Source of the DNA: Natrialba hulunbeirensis JCM 10989
GTDB taxonomy: Archaea; Halobacteriota; Halobacteria; Halobacteriales; Natrialbaceae
Assembly (NCBI RefSeq): GCF_000337575.1
Contig: NZ_AOIM01000006.1
Coordinates: 1 to 64,000, forward strand
Direction: 5' to 3'
DNA: 64,000 nucleotides
Shown here: piece after piece, positions 17,197-25,472 of the stretch
How positions within the stretch are numbered: the stretch's first letter is position 1
Layout of the letters: every line of letters begins with the position of its first letter
Position numbers and translations under genes: made by a program
The notes under the pieces: generated by a model
What the model saw: only the letters and a program-made list of their open reading frames with translations
Database searches by the model: none
Told to the model about the DNA's origin: nothing

Positions 17197-18276
17197 ATGG
17201 AGACGACCCACCGCGTTTTCGTCGGTGACTCTCGTGATCTCGCCGCAGTCGACGACGATACCGTCGAACTCGTCGTCACGTCCCCGCCGTACCCCATGAT
17301 CGAAATGTGGGACGACCTCTTTACCGAACTCGACCCTGCGATCGGCGACGCACTCGAGTCCGGCGCGGGTCGCCGGGCGTTCGAGGCGATGCACGCCCAA
17401 CTCGATCGCGTCTGGGACGAGGTCGAGCGAGTGCTCGTCGATGGTGGCATCGCCTGTATCAACGTCGGCGACGCGACCCGATCGGTCGACGGGAGCTTTC
17501 GCGTCTTCTCGAATCACGCGCGGGTACTCGAGGCGTTCGAGTCGCGCGGATTCGATCCGTTACCGGACGTGCTCTGGCGCAAGCCGACGAACAGCGCCGC
17601 GAAATTCATGGGAAGCGGGACGCTGCCGCCGAACGCGTACGTGACCCTCGAACACGAGTACGTGCTGCTCTTTCGCAACGGTGGCGACAGCCGCTCCTTC
17701 GAGCCCGGTGCGGACCGGCGATACGAGGCGGCGTACTTCTGGGAGGAGCGAAACAGTTGGTTCTCGGACGTCTGGACGGACGTACAGGGTGAGTTACAGC
17801 ACCTCGAGCGCCCCGACGATACCGATATCGAGCCCAGTGATCAGGACACAGACTTGCGTGACCGCTCTGCCGCCTATCCGTTCGAGATTCCCTACCGGCT
17901 CATCACGATGTACTCCGCCTACGGCGATACAGTACTCGACCCGTTCTGGGGGACCGGCACGACGACGCTAGCCGCGATGTGTGCTGGCCGGCACTCGATC
18001 GGGCAGGAACTCGAGTCGGGCTTTCGCGAGGTCTTCGACGAGCGAGTCGAGCGGGTGCCATCGCTTTCTCGATCAGTTGGGCGAGCGCGACTCGAGCGCC
18101 ATCGCGAGTTCGTCGAGCAGCGTCGCGCAGACGGAAAGGATCTGTCCTACGATGCGGTCCACTACGACACGTCAGTCGTCACCAAGATGGAGCGGGAACT
18201 CCTGCTCAGAGAGGTAGTTGAGACGGACACCGTCACGGACGGCTATCGCGCCGTTCACGAACCGTTGTTCGAGTAG
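17197..18276 (+). CDS. DNA methyltransferase, N4-cytosine type (candidate CTAG methylase)
   Basis: A 359-residue SAM-dependent DNA methylase. Catalytic motif IV is TSPPYPM near residue 28, and the SAM-binding motif I, DPFWGTGTTTLA, comes near 248. This order is that of beta-class amino-methyltransferases, and SPPY is typical of N4-methylcytosine enzymes. No restriction endonuclease gene is adjacent, so it is an orphan methylase. Haloarchaea carry a widely conserved orphan N4-cytosine methylase (Zim, HVO_0794 in Haloferax volcanii) that modifies CTAG, and size and architecture fit it, but the target cannot be read from this sequence. An in-frame GTG at 17188 is an alternative start adding three residues. 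It is a single gene followed by gamma-glutamyltransferase. Confidence 0.8.
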   Translation: METTHRVFVGDSRDLAAVDDDTVELVVTSPPYPMIEMWDDLFTELDPAIGDALESGAGRRAFEAMHAQLDRVWDEVERVLVDGGIACINVGDATRSVDGSFRVFSNHARVLEAFESRGFDPLPDVLWRKPTNSAAKFMGSGTLPPNAYVTLEHEYVLLFRNGGDSRSFEPGADRRYEAAYFWEERNSWFSDVWTDVQGELQHLERPDDTDIEPSDQDTDLRDRSAAYPFEIPYRLITMYSAYGDTVLDPFWGTGTTTLAAMCAGRHSIGQELESGFREVFDERVERVPSLSRSVGRARLERHREFVEQRRADGKDLSYDAVHYDTSVVTKMERELLLREVVETDTVTDGYRAVHEPLFE

Positions 18277-18381
18277 ATCCACTAACTTACGGACACTATC
18301 CATACTAATACAGGTTTCATTCAACAGCTGACAGTACGTCGTTTGACACGGACACCGGTACTTTTGGTGGTTCACGCCAGT

Positions 18382-20067
18382 ATGTCAGGTGTGACCACTG
18401 TGAACGACTCAATCGATCTCGATCGCTTCGATTCGAAACGATCGACAGCATATGCGAAACGAGGGATGGTTGCGACCAGCCAGCCGCTTGCATCCCAAGC
18501 GGGTGTCTCGATCCTGCAAGACGGCGGAAACGCGTTCGACGCGGCCGTTGCGACGGCGGCCGCGCTCAACGTCGTCGAGCCGACCTCGACGGGCCTTGGC
18601 GGTGACGTTTTTGCACTCTATCGCACCGCAGACGGCGAGGTCGGCGCGATGCGTTCCTGTGGCGGCGCACCGGCCGAGACGTCGATCGAGACCGTGCAGG
18701 AGTTCCTCCGCGACTCCGACGACCCGGGACAGTACTATCCCGAGTCCCGTGGCTACGCAGTCGACGGTGACGCTGACGAAGACGAACTCGAGATGCCCTT
18801 CCTCGGCCCGCACGCGGTCACGGTACCCGGCACGGCCCGTGGCTGGGAAGCAACGGTACAGGAACTCGGCCGAAAGACGCTCGGTGACGTTCTCGAGCCG
18901 GCGATTCACTACGCAACGGAGGGGTATCCGGTTTCGCCAATTATCGCTCACCACTGGTCGGGTGCCGAGGACCTGTTCACGGACGAGAACGCCCGCGAGG
19001 CGTACCTCTTCGACGGCGAGAGCCCGGATCCAGGACAGGTCGTCACCCTGCCGAAACTCGGCAAGTCGATGCAACAGATTGCTGACGAGGGCGCGGATGC
19101 CTTCTACGAGGGCGAAATCGCGGACGCCATCGTCGAGGAGATCCAGGACGCTGGCGGGGTCATGAGCCACGACGACCTCGCTTCGTTCGAACCCGAGTTC
19201 ATCGATCCCGTCGAGACGACCTACAACGGTGCGACGGTGTACGAACTCCCGCCGAACAATCAGGGACTCATCGCGCTCGAGGCGCTCAACATCGCGGAGG
19301 AGATCGGTGCGGGTGAACACGAGTACGACTCGCCAGAGCGCATCCACGCCTTTACAGAGGCGATGAAACTGGCGTTCGTCGACGGCCACCACTACATCAC
19401 GGACCCCGAGTACGAGACGGTTCCGCCGCTTGCCGCCAAGTCCTACGCACGCGAGCGGGCGAACGCGATCGGTGACGCCCCGATTCAGGACCCCGAAGTC
19501 GGCGTCCCGAACGCGAACGCCGAGGACGCTGACACGGTCCTCCTTACGGTCGCGGACGACGAAGGGAATCTCGTCTCCTACATCAACTCCCGATTCGCCG
19601 GCTTCGGTAGCGGTCTCGTCGCGGGCGAAACGGGCATCGCGCTCCAGAACCGCGGCGCGTCGTTCTCGCTCGATCCGGATCATCCGAACAGTCTGGCAGC
19701 CGGCAAACGGCCGTTCCACACGCTCGTTCCCGCCATCGCGCAACTCGACGAGGACGACTGGCTCGCCTTCGGCGTGATGGGCGGCTACATGCAGCCACAG
19801 GGTCACGTCCAGGTCCTCTCGAACCTGATCGACTACGATATGTCGCTGCAGGACGCTCTCGACGCACCGCGCTGGCGCTACCGCGAGGACGGCACCCTGG
19901 GCGTCGAGGAGCGACTCCCCGCACTGGCGAAACTCGCTCGAACGGGCCACGACGTCGGCGTCCTCCCGCCGGTGATGTTCGGTGGTGCACAGATCGTCCG
20001 CCAGAACGGCGACACACTCTCCGGCGCAACAGAACCGCGCAAGGACGGGGCAGCGATCGGCTACTGA
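18382..20067 (+). CDS. ggt: gamma-glutamyltransferase family protein
   Basis: A 561-residue N-terminal-nucleophile hydrolase-type protein. The large-subunit block is QDGGNAFDAAVATAAALNVVEPTSTGLGGD, the usual GGT start. The autoprocessing site and nucleophile is expected at Thr385 (in EDADTVLLTVADDEGN). The family transfers or hydrolyses gamma-glutamyl groups, for example from gamma-glutamylcysteine, the haloarchaeal low-molecular-weight thiol. No signal peptide is present, so it appears cytoplasmic, unlike many bacterial GGTs. The second residue after the nucleophile is not the usual Thr-His pair, so substrate preference may differ. The start MSGVTTVND at 18382 is chosen because upstream codons lack similarity. 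Confidence 0.85.
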   Translation: MSGVTTVNDSIDLDRFDSKRSTAYAKRGMVATSQPLASQAGVSILQDGGNAFDAAVATAAALNVVEPTSTGLGGDVFALYRTADGEVGAMRSCGGAPAETSIETVQEFLRDSDDPGQYYPESRGYAVDGDADEDELEMPFLGPHAVTVPGTARGWEATVQELGRKTLGDVLEPAIHYATEGYPVSPIIAHHWSGAEDLFTDENAREAYLFDGESPDPGQVVTLPKLGKSMQQIADEGADAFYEGEIADAIVEEIQDAGGVMSHDDLASFEPEFIDPVETTYNGATVYELPPNNQGLIALEALNIAEEIGAGEHEYDSPERIHAFTEAMKLAFVDGHHYITDPEYETVPPLAAKSYARERANAIGDAPIQDPEVGVPNANAEDADTVLLTVADDEGNLVSYINSRFAGFGSGLVAGETGIALQNRGASFSLDPDHPNSLAAGKRPFHTLVPAIAQLDEDDWLAFGVMGGYMQPQGHVQVLSNLIDYDMSLQDALDAPRWRYREDGTLGVEERLPALAKLARTGHDVGVLPPVMFGGAQIVRQNGDTLSGATEPRKDGAAIGY

Positions 20068-20158
20068 CCATCGCTCTCGGACCGACTCCAATTCTCCCGG
20101 AGGAGGTCTGGAAATAATCCTGCGCGAAGTTTTTATTGCTGCTAGACACAGTGGCTGT

Positions 20159-23100
20159 ATGAACGACTGGCTCGAGACTGTCTCTCACCCCGAGCCCCCC
20201 GCGTCGTCGACCGCTCTTTCCGTTCCCTCCCCCGTTCGCGTTCTCGTCACTGGTTCGGCCTCCGTCCGCGACACCGTCTCCGAGACGCTCGCGGAGAGTG
20301 ATGTCGTTTCTGTCGTGACGGTTTCTCCGGAGGTGGATGGAGATAGCCACAGTAACGGCAACATCGGCAACAACAGGAACACCACCAACACCAACACTAA
20401 CACCAACACCAACACGAACCCGGACACAGCCACTCCACAGCCACCGCCACACTGCATCCTCACCGATGACCTCGACTCACTCCACGCGGTCGATACCCAC
20501 GACCTACTCGAGTCCGACTGTCCTGTTCTCTACGCGCCGCCCGACGGGGCCGAGCAGACGGCCGACGAGTCCGGGCGCATGGCGGTTTCGTTCGATGAGA
20601 GAGATGAGAGTGTGGGGAGCGAGAAGAGTACTGAGAGTAGCGTCCCCCTCACCACTGATACCGACGCAAATGCACCGAGTACATGTAGACCAGACTCAGC
20701 GTCACCGCCAGCGCCAGCAGCAACAGCGGAACCGGGACCGGAACCGGAACCCACCGAAATCGTTCCGTACGCGACACTCGAGTCCCGCCACCAACTCGAA
20801 CACCGATTACAACGGACGATCCAGTTCGCCACACTGACCGAGACAGTCACCGCCCAGCGCAAGTGGTACCGCTCGTTGCTCGAGCGCTCCGCTGACCTGC
20901 TGTTCGTCCTCGATGAGACGGGAGAGATCACCTACGTCAGCCCGTCAGCCCAGGACGACTCGAGTGCGGCGGAGCCAACGGGTGCGACGGCGGACGACCT
21001 GCAGACGCTCTGTGGCACTCACTTTCTCGACCGGATTCATCCCGACGATACCGACGGCGTCCGTGCGGCGATCGCGTCCGTTAGATCGGCCGACGTTGGT
21101 TCGACGGAAGCGGTCGAGTACCAGTGTCGAACCAGCGAAGAGACCGAAACCTGGGGCGTCTACGAGGCAACACTGACGAACCGACTCGACGACGAACCGG
21201 TCGACGGTATCGTCGCCTCAGTCAGGGACGTCACGGAGTATCACCGCGTCGAACGGGAACTGGACGAATCGTTCCGCCGCGTGACGGATGCGTTCTTCGC
21301 GCTCGATGCGGACTGGCGGTTCTCCTACGTTAACGAACAGGCCGCAGCCACGCTCGACGCTGACAAGGAGGACCTGCTCGGTGAATCAATCCTCGATGTC
21401 TTCCCGGAGATGGCCGGTACGGACTTCCAGCAGGCAGCGATCGAAGCGATGGAAGAACAGACACTCCAGTCACTCGAGCGCTACTACGGGCCGTATGACC
21501 GCTGGATCGAGGCCCGAATCTATCCCTCCGCAACCGGTGTCTCGGTCTACTTCCGGGACATAACCGACCGCATCGAACGCGAACGCGAACTTGAGGTCCG
21601 GACTGAACGACTGCAGGCAATCGTCAACAACGCGCCGCTCATCCTCTTTACGCTCGACCCAGACGGCACGGTGACGCTGGCCGAAGGGCAGGGCCTCGAA
21701 CGACTCGATACGGTTCCCGAGGAAGTCGTCGGCAGATCCGTCCTCGACCTCTTCGACGACGACCCCAAGGTCCGCTCCGATTTCCGTGCCGCACTCGAGG
21801 GCTACCCGATTCACGTCCAGAACGAAGTCGACGGGCGGATACTCGACGCCTGGTGTCGCCCAGTGACAGTCGACAGAGATAGAGACAGAGATAGAGATAG
21901 AGACGGAGACAGACACAGCGGAGAGTCCGTCTCCGGCCCAGCCACTGGCGAGCAATCCGACATCGAGCGCATCATCGGGACCGCCGTCGACGTCACCGAA
22001 CGCGTCCAGTACCAGGAGACGCTCAACGGCCTGCACGACGCCACAAGCCACCTGCTCACCGTCGAATCGAAGCAGGCTGCCTGCGAGTATATCGTCGACG
22101 TCGCCGCTGACCTCCTCGATCTCGACGCCTGTGTCTACCGGTTCGACGACCAGCAGAACGAACTCGTCCCTGCTGCGTACTCGACCGCACTCGAGTCCCT
22201 GGTTGGGTCACCGCCGCGGCTCCAGCCGGGTGAGTGTCTGGCCTGGGAAACGTTCGTCGCCGGGTCGCCATCGGTTTTCGACGATGTATCTCAAGAAGAG
22301 AAAGTGTACGACCCGGAGACGGATGCCCGCAGTGCGCTCTTCGTTCCGCTCGGCGAGCACGGCGTCCTCGTTGCCGTTTCGCCGGAACGGAACACGTACG
22401 ACGACGAAACGGCGGAGTTGGCCCAGTTGTTCGCCCGTACGGCAGAGGCAGCGCTTGACCGGATCGGACGAACCCGCAGACTGCACGAACGCGAGCGCGA
22501 ACTCAAACAACAGAACGACCGACTCGAACGTCTGAACGCGGCCAACCGTGTTCGACAGGAGATAGAACAGCTGTTGTTGATGGCCGACTCACGCGCTGAA
22601 ATCGAACAGGGAATCTGTGCCAAACTCACCGACCTCGACGCCTGCTCGATGGCCTGGATCGGTGCACCGGACCCGGGCGGGAACGAACTCCGCATGCGGG
22701 CTCAGGCCGGCCGTGATCACGGCTACCTCGATACTGTCGCCGTCACGACCGTCGAGGACTCGGCGGCCGAACCAGCGGGGAGAACGGCGCGGACGCGAAC
22801 ACCGACCGCCGTCGACAACGTTGCAGACGCCGTCCACGACGGCGATTGGCGCGCCGAAGCGCTCTCCCAGACGTTCCAGTCCGTGTACGCCGTTCCGCTC
22901 GTCTACGACGACTTCCTCTACGGCGTGCTCACGCTCTACGGCGACGACCGGAACGCCTTCGACGACCGGTTCCGTGAGGTGCTCGTCGAACTCGGTGAGA
23001 CCATCGCCTACTCGATCGACGCCGTCAAACGCAGACGGGCAGCCACCGACGACGACCGAACCGAGGTCGAACTCGAGATCGAACGCGGCTCGATTCTTGG

Positions 23101-23830
23101 CGACCTTGCAACCCACCTCGGTGCAACGGTTGAACTCGAGGGTGCGACGGCTGGTGCAGACGAGACGGTTGTCTTCGTTTCCATAGACGGGTTTGAAGAC
23201 GAAGATGAAGGTGAAAATGAAGATGAAGGTAAAGGTGAAAATGAGGGTAAAGGCGAGGGAGACAGCAACGATAACGACTCCGAGAAGGTGTCAGAACCGC
23301 TCCAGACGGCCAAACTGAACGAACTCACGGGGATCGTCGACAGCTCGGTCATCGCGAACTCCAATGGGCAAACGCTCCTCCAACTACGGATTGCCGGCTC
23401 CTTCCTCGGCTCTATCGTCGGTTCACAGGGTGGAACGCTCCGATCGGTCTCCGCCGCAGCAGGCGAACCGACTCGCGCCCGACTCGACGTCCCAGATGTT
23501 GTCGAAATCAGAGATATTCTCTCGGCACTCGATCGAAACGGTGTCGAAGCTACAATGGTCGCACGTCGTGACCAGCCAGCAGAAACGCCGCTGGCTCTCG
23601 ATGCGGCCGGTCGGAGTGCGCTGTTGGGCCAGTTGACCGAGCGCCAGCGCGAGGTCGTCCAGACCGCCTACCACGGCGGATTCTTCGACTGGCCACGCGA
23701 GACGACCGGTGAGGAAATCGCGGACTCGCTCGACATTTCCTCTCCAGCGTTTCACAAGCACGTCCGCGCCTCGGAGGCGAAACTCTTCGATACACTGTTC
23801 GACGATGCGTTCTCAACGAGTGATGGTTAA
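20159..23830 (+). CDS. PAS/GAF sensor-regulator with bacterio-opsin-activator HTH
   Basis: A 1223-residue regulator of the haloarchaeal Bat family. Domains in order: a degenerate receiver-like segment (VRVLVTGSASVRDTVSETL, about 25-150), a linker, PAS about 235-355 (ERSADLLFVLDETGEITYVS), PAS about 371-480, PAS about 484-610, GAF about 620-790, GAF about 799-960, the Bat-associated domain from about 968, and a C-terminal HTH (LTERQREVVQTAYHGGFFDWPR, about 1158-1215). It probably senses light, oxygen or redox through the PAS/GAF domains and binds DNA directly; no kinase domain is present. Three simple-repeat runs interrupt linkers (Asn-Thr at about 73-87, Asp-Arg at about 572-585, Glu/Gly/Asn at about 1013-1035). 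HalOD1 genes lie downstream. Confidence 0.88.
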   Translation: MNDWLETVSHPEPPASSTALSVPSPVRVLVTGSASVRDTVSETLAESDVVSVVTVSPEVDGDSHSNGNIGNNRNTTNTNTNTNTNTNPDTATPQPPPHCILTDDLDSLHAVDTHDLLESDCPVLYAPPDGAEQTADESGRMAVSFDERDESVGSEKSTESSVPLTTDTDANAPSTCRPDSASPPAPAATAEPGPEPEPTEIVPYATLESRHQLEHRLQRTIQFATLTETVTAQRKWYRSLLERSADLLFVLDETGEITYVSPSAQDDSSAAEPTGATADDLQTLCGTHFLDRIHPDDTDGVRAAIASVRSADVGSTEAVEYQCRTSEETETWGVYEATLTNRLDDEPVDGIVASVRDVTEYHRVERELDESFRRVTDAFFALDADWRFSYVNEQAAATLDADKEDLLGESILDVFPEMAGTDFQQAAIEAMEEQTLQSLERYYGPYDRWIEARIYPSATGVSVYFRDITDRIERERELEVRTERLQAIVNNAPLILFTLDPDGTVTLAEGQGLERLDTVPEEVVGRSVLDLFDDDPKVRSDFRAALEGYPIHVQNEVDGRILDAWCRPVTVDRDRDRDRDRDGDRHSGESVSGPATGEQSDIERIIGTAVDVTERVQYQETLNGLHDATSHLLTVESKQAACEYIVDVAADLLDLDACVYRFDDQQNELVPAAYSTALESLVGSPPRLQPGECLAWETFVAGSPSVFDDVSQEEKVYDPETDARSALFVPLGEHGVLVAVSPERNTYDDETAELAQLFARTAEAALDRIGRTRRLHERERELKQQNDRLERLNAANRVRQEIEQLLLMADSRAEIEQGICAKLTDLDACSMAWIGAPDPGGNELRMRAQAGRDHGYLDTVAVTTVEDSAAEPAGRTARTRTPTAVDNVADAVHDGDWRAEALSQTFQSVYAVPLVYDDFLYGVLTLYGDDRNAFDDRFREVLVELGETIAYSIDAVKRRRAATDDDRTEVELEIERGSILGDLATHLGATVELEGATAGADETVVFVSIDGFEDEDEGENEDEGKGENEGKGEGDSNDNDSEKVSEPLQTAKLNELTGIVDSSVIANSNGQTLLQLRIAGSFLGSIVGSQGGTLRSVSAAAGEPTRARLDVPDVVEIRDILSALDRNGVEATMVARRDQPAETPLALDAAGRSALLGQLTERQREVVQTAYHGGFFDWPRETTGEEIADSLDISSPAFHKHVRASEAKLFDTLFDDAFSTSDG
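20378..20419. repeat. accaac-type hexanucleotide run (Asn-Thr codons)
   Basis: Imperfect copies of accaac/aacacc within the Bat-type regulator gene, encoding an Asn-Thr run. They lie in the linker of the receiver-like N-terminal segment. Confidence 0.9.
21872..21913. repeat. seven gacaga/gataga hexamers (Asp-Arg codons)
   Basis: Seven consecutive six-base units, gacaga or gataga with one gacgga, inside the third PAS region of the Bat-type regulator. They encode Asp-Arg repeats. Confidence 0.92.
23194..23265. repeat. gaagat/gaaggt simple-repeat run
   Basis: A purine-rich run of imperfect gaagat, gaaaat and aaaggt units, encoding Glu/Asp/Gly/Lys repeats in a loop of the Bat-associated domain. 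Confidence 0.8.
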
Positions 23831-23937
23831 CTGTTTAACCGCCCTCGGCCGGCGTAGTTACACAGTTAACGATCAGGCTCTTTGCAACCAATCGTGAAGG
23901 TAGGGATGCCTTCCACGGAAAGCGGGGGTCGACAGCA

Positions 23938-24240
23938 ATGACTGAGATCGAAATGACTTCACAATCACCAGTTGCGAAAGGGGAGTATACTGTACAGTAC
24001 GATCGACTCGACGACGAGCCGTTAAGCGTCACGATCGCAACCGCTGTTGCCACCGTTTGCAACGCAGACGCGACCGAACTCGAACCGCTGCACTACGCCA
24101 TCAACGCCGATGCGCTCGAACGGTTGTTCGAGCCACGAGCGAACGGCCTCAGAAACGAGGGCTCGGTGACGTTCGAATACAACGACTGTCTCGTCACTGT
24201 CACGGCGGACGGAACGATCCGGGTTGAATCTGATACCTAA
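23938..24240 (+). CDS. HalOD1 domain protein
   Basis: A 100-residue protein made almost wholly of one HalOD1 domain (haloarchaeal output domain 1). The N-terminal helix is SVTIATAVATVCNADATELEPLHYAIN, then DALERLF, and the two strands SVTFEYNDCLVTVTADGTIRVE. HalOD1 domains are predicted small-ligand or protein-interaction modules in haloarchaeal signalling, often near Bat-type regulators, as here (107 bases after the regulator stop). An internal in-frame ATG (MTSQSPV) is an alternative start. The last five codons lie in a 21-bp tandem duplication that runs past the stop. Confidence 0.82.
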   Translation: MTEIEMTSQSPVAKGEYTVQYDRLDDEPLSVTIATAVATVCNADATELEPLHYAINADALERLFEPRANGLRNEGSVTFEYNDCLVTVTADGTIRVESDT

Positions 24241-24263
24241 TTGGTTGAATCTGACACCTAATT
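24222..24263 (+). repeat. 21-bp tandem duplication across a stop codon
   Basis: The unit ggttgaatctgatacctaatt (24222-24242) is followed at once by a copy with one C for T change (24243-24263). The stop codon TAA of the HalOD1 gene lies in the first copy. Confidence 0.92.
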
Positions 24264-24459
24264 CTTCCTCGGGCACGTACCCTGATGGCTGTTTTTGCCT
24301 GCCGAGTCGATTCGTTCCGTCGAGCTATCCAGCATCTCCACTCACAACACGGTAGCCGCTGGCGACTCATCACCGTGTGAGCCGAGACTGGTCACTCCCA
24401 GTCTCTCGCTGCCGCTATCAGTCTGGTGCTACCCGACTCACAGCATCGGCGTGGCGGTC

Positions 24460-25032
24460 TCAATCGCTTTGGACGTCCTCCGTTGAGCCGGTCGGCCCCG
24501 ATTCTGGCGGCTGGTGTGGGGGGATCTTGACGGCTCCAGTGCCGTCGACCTGAATCCGGTGTCCGCGGTACGTAAACACGATCTGCGAGAGTCCTGCGGG
24601 AGGCGTGTACGTTGGTCCAGTTCCCGTTTCAGGGTCTGTTTCCGGACTGATACCACCGCCGTCCCCTGTGTCTGTCTCTGGCTCCGGTTCTGTCCCAATC
24701 CCTGTTCCTGCCTCAGTTCCCGTCTCAACGCCTGTTTCTGTTTCAGTTCCCGTCTCAATACCTGTCTCAGTATCGGTATCGGTATTAGTATCAGTATCAG
24801 GTTCACTTTCACTGTCGGTACCACCAACCCCTGGTTCACGCACTACACCGACCGTCCTGGTTCGTGACTGTGTCTGAACCAGCGCATCGAGTGCATGCGG
24901 ATCTATGACTTCATACAGCGGCGGCTCGAGTTCTGCCGGTTCGAGCCCCTCGATCGCTGCGATCTGCTGGATAACGTTTTGACTCGGGTCGATCCCCGTC
25001 CCCATGCTCCCCTCTGCCACATCACGACACAT
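24460..25032 (-). CDS. HalOD1 domain protein split by a repeat insertion
   Basis: A 190-residue protein. Its N-terminal half matches HalOD1 (NVIQQIAAIEGLEPAELEPPLYEVIDPHALDALV) and its C-terminal half carries the two closing strands (LSQIVFTYRGHRIQVDGTGAVKI). Between them are about 85 residues of Asp-Thr, Glu-Thr and Gly-Thr repeats, where the neighbouring HalOD1 gene has about 15 residues. The module is thus probably still foldable, with a large disordered loop. The start is uncertain: the ATG at 25032 is used, 25005 (MGTGIDPSQN) is equally good, and the frame is open to 25113. It may act with the Bat-type regulator or the other HalOD1 protein. Confidence 0.75.
   Translation of the reverse strand: MCRDVAEGSMGTGIDPSQNVIQQIAAIEGLEPAELEPPLYEVIDPHALDALVQTQSRTRTVGVVREPGVGGTDSESEPDTDTNTDTDTETGIETGTETETGVETGTEAGTGIGTEPEPETDTGDGGGISPETDPETGTGPTYTPPAGLSQIVFTYRGHRIQVDGTGAVKIPPHQPPESGPTGSTEDVQSD
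24680..24812. repeat. extended hexanucleotide run (Glu/Gly/Asp-Thr codons)
   Basis: Plus-strand units such as gtttca/gttccc/gtctca and gtatca/gtatcg recur for about 130 bases inside the HalOD1 gene. This is the longest simple-repeat insertion in the window. Confidence 0.88.
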
Positions 25033-25216
25033 AAATCCGATGATGGTTTGCTGACGCTCGGCTGCCGTGTGTCTGACGCATGGCAGACGGTTCCCAGGCA
25101 CGTGAGTCATCACTCCCCCGCTCGCTCAACTCAGTTTCGAGTCCCAACAGCGTCTGGACGAACAGTCCTCTCTCATAGCCGCTCCGCTCTTCGAGTTGTA
25201 ATCACCGTCCAAAATA

Positions 25217-25370
25217 TGCCCGGGGAGGGCTCCGAACCCTCGATCTCCGCATGTCCCAGGTCCGAGGCTCGGCAGAGTCCTCGTGGGGACACGGAGGCTT
25301 CCAAGGCGAAACCGCACCGAATCTCTGAACCCTATGAGTGCGGCGCTATGTCCAGCTAAGCCACCCGGGC
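25217..25370 (-). tRNA. tRNA-Met (CAT), elongator, with intron
   Basis: The acceptor stem GCCCGGG (from 25370) pairs with CCCGGGC, and the discriminator A is at 25217. The D arm is gcttagctggacatagc. The anticodon stem CCGCA/TGCGG surrounds a loop with anticodon CAT (25334-25336), and the T arm is gaggg-ttcggag-ccctc. The first exon is 38 bases (25333-25370) and the second 36 bases (25217-25252). The 80-base intron sits one base after the anticodon, the canonical archaeal position. Elongator tRNA-Met with an intron is known in Haloferax volcanii. CCA is not encoded. Confidence 0.93.
25253..25332 (-). other. tRNA-Met intron
   Basis: An 80-base insert after position 37 of the tRNA. It begins gggttcagag and ends acctgggac on the minus strand. 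The expected bulge-helix-bulge for the archaeal splicing endonuclease would form from the exon edges with gggttcag and ctgggac. It contains a strong internal helix (gcctccgtgtcc...). Confidence 0.88.
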
Positions 25371-25472
25371 TCACTCTCCGGTAGTCGCCTGCCTTTCTTT
25401 AAGCTTCTCATTCCCGTTCGTCGTGCAATCTGGACCCACGGATTTATCACACGTTATTACGAACTGCGACGC

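Noticed and set aside
18409-20091. 560-residue open frame antisense to gamma-glutamyltransferase
   Set aside because: Composition artefact; the plus-strand gene has all family blocks.
25338-25472. upstream extension of the 425-residue protein
   Set aside because: It would overlap tRNA-Met on the other strand and has no similarity; the ATG at 25473 fits better.
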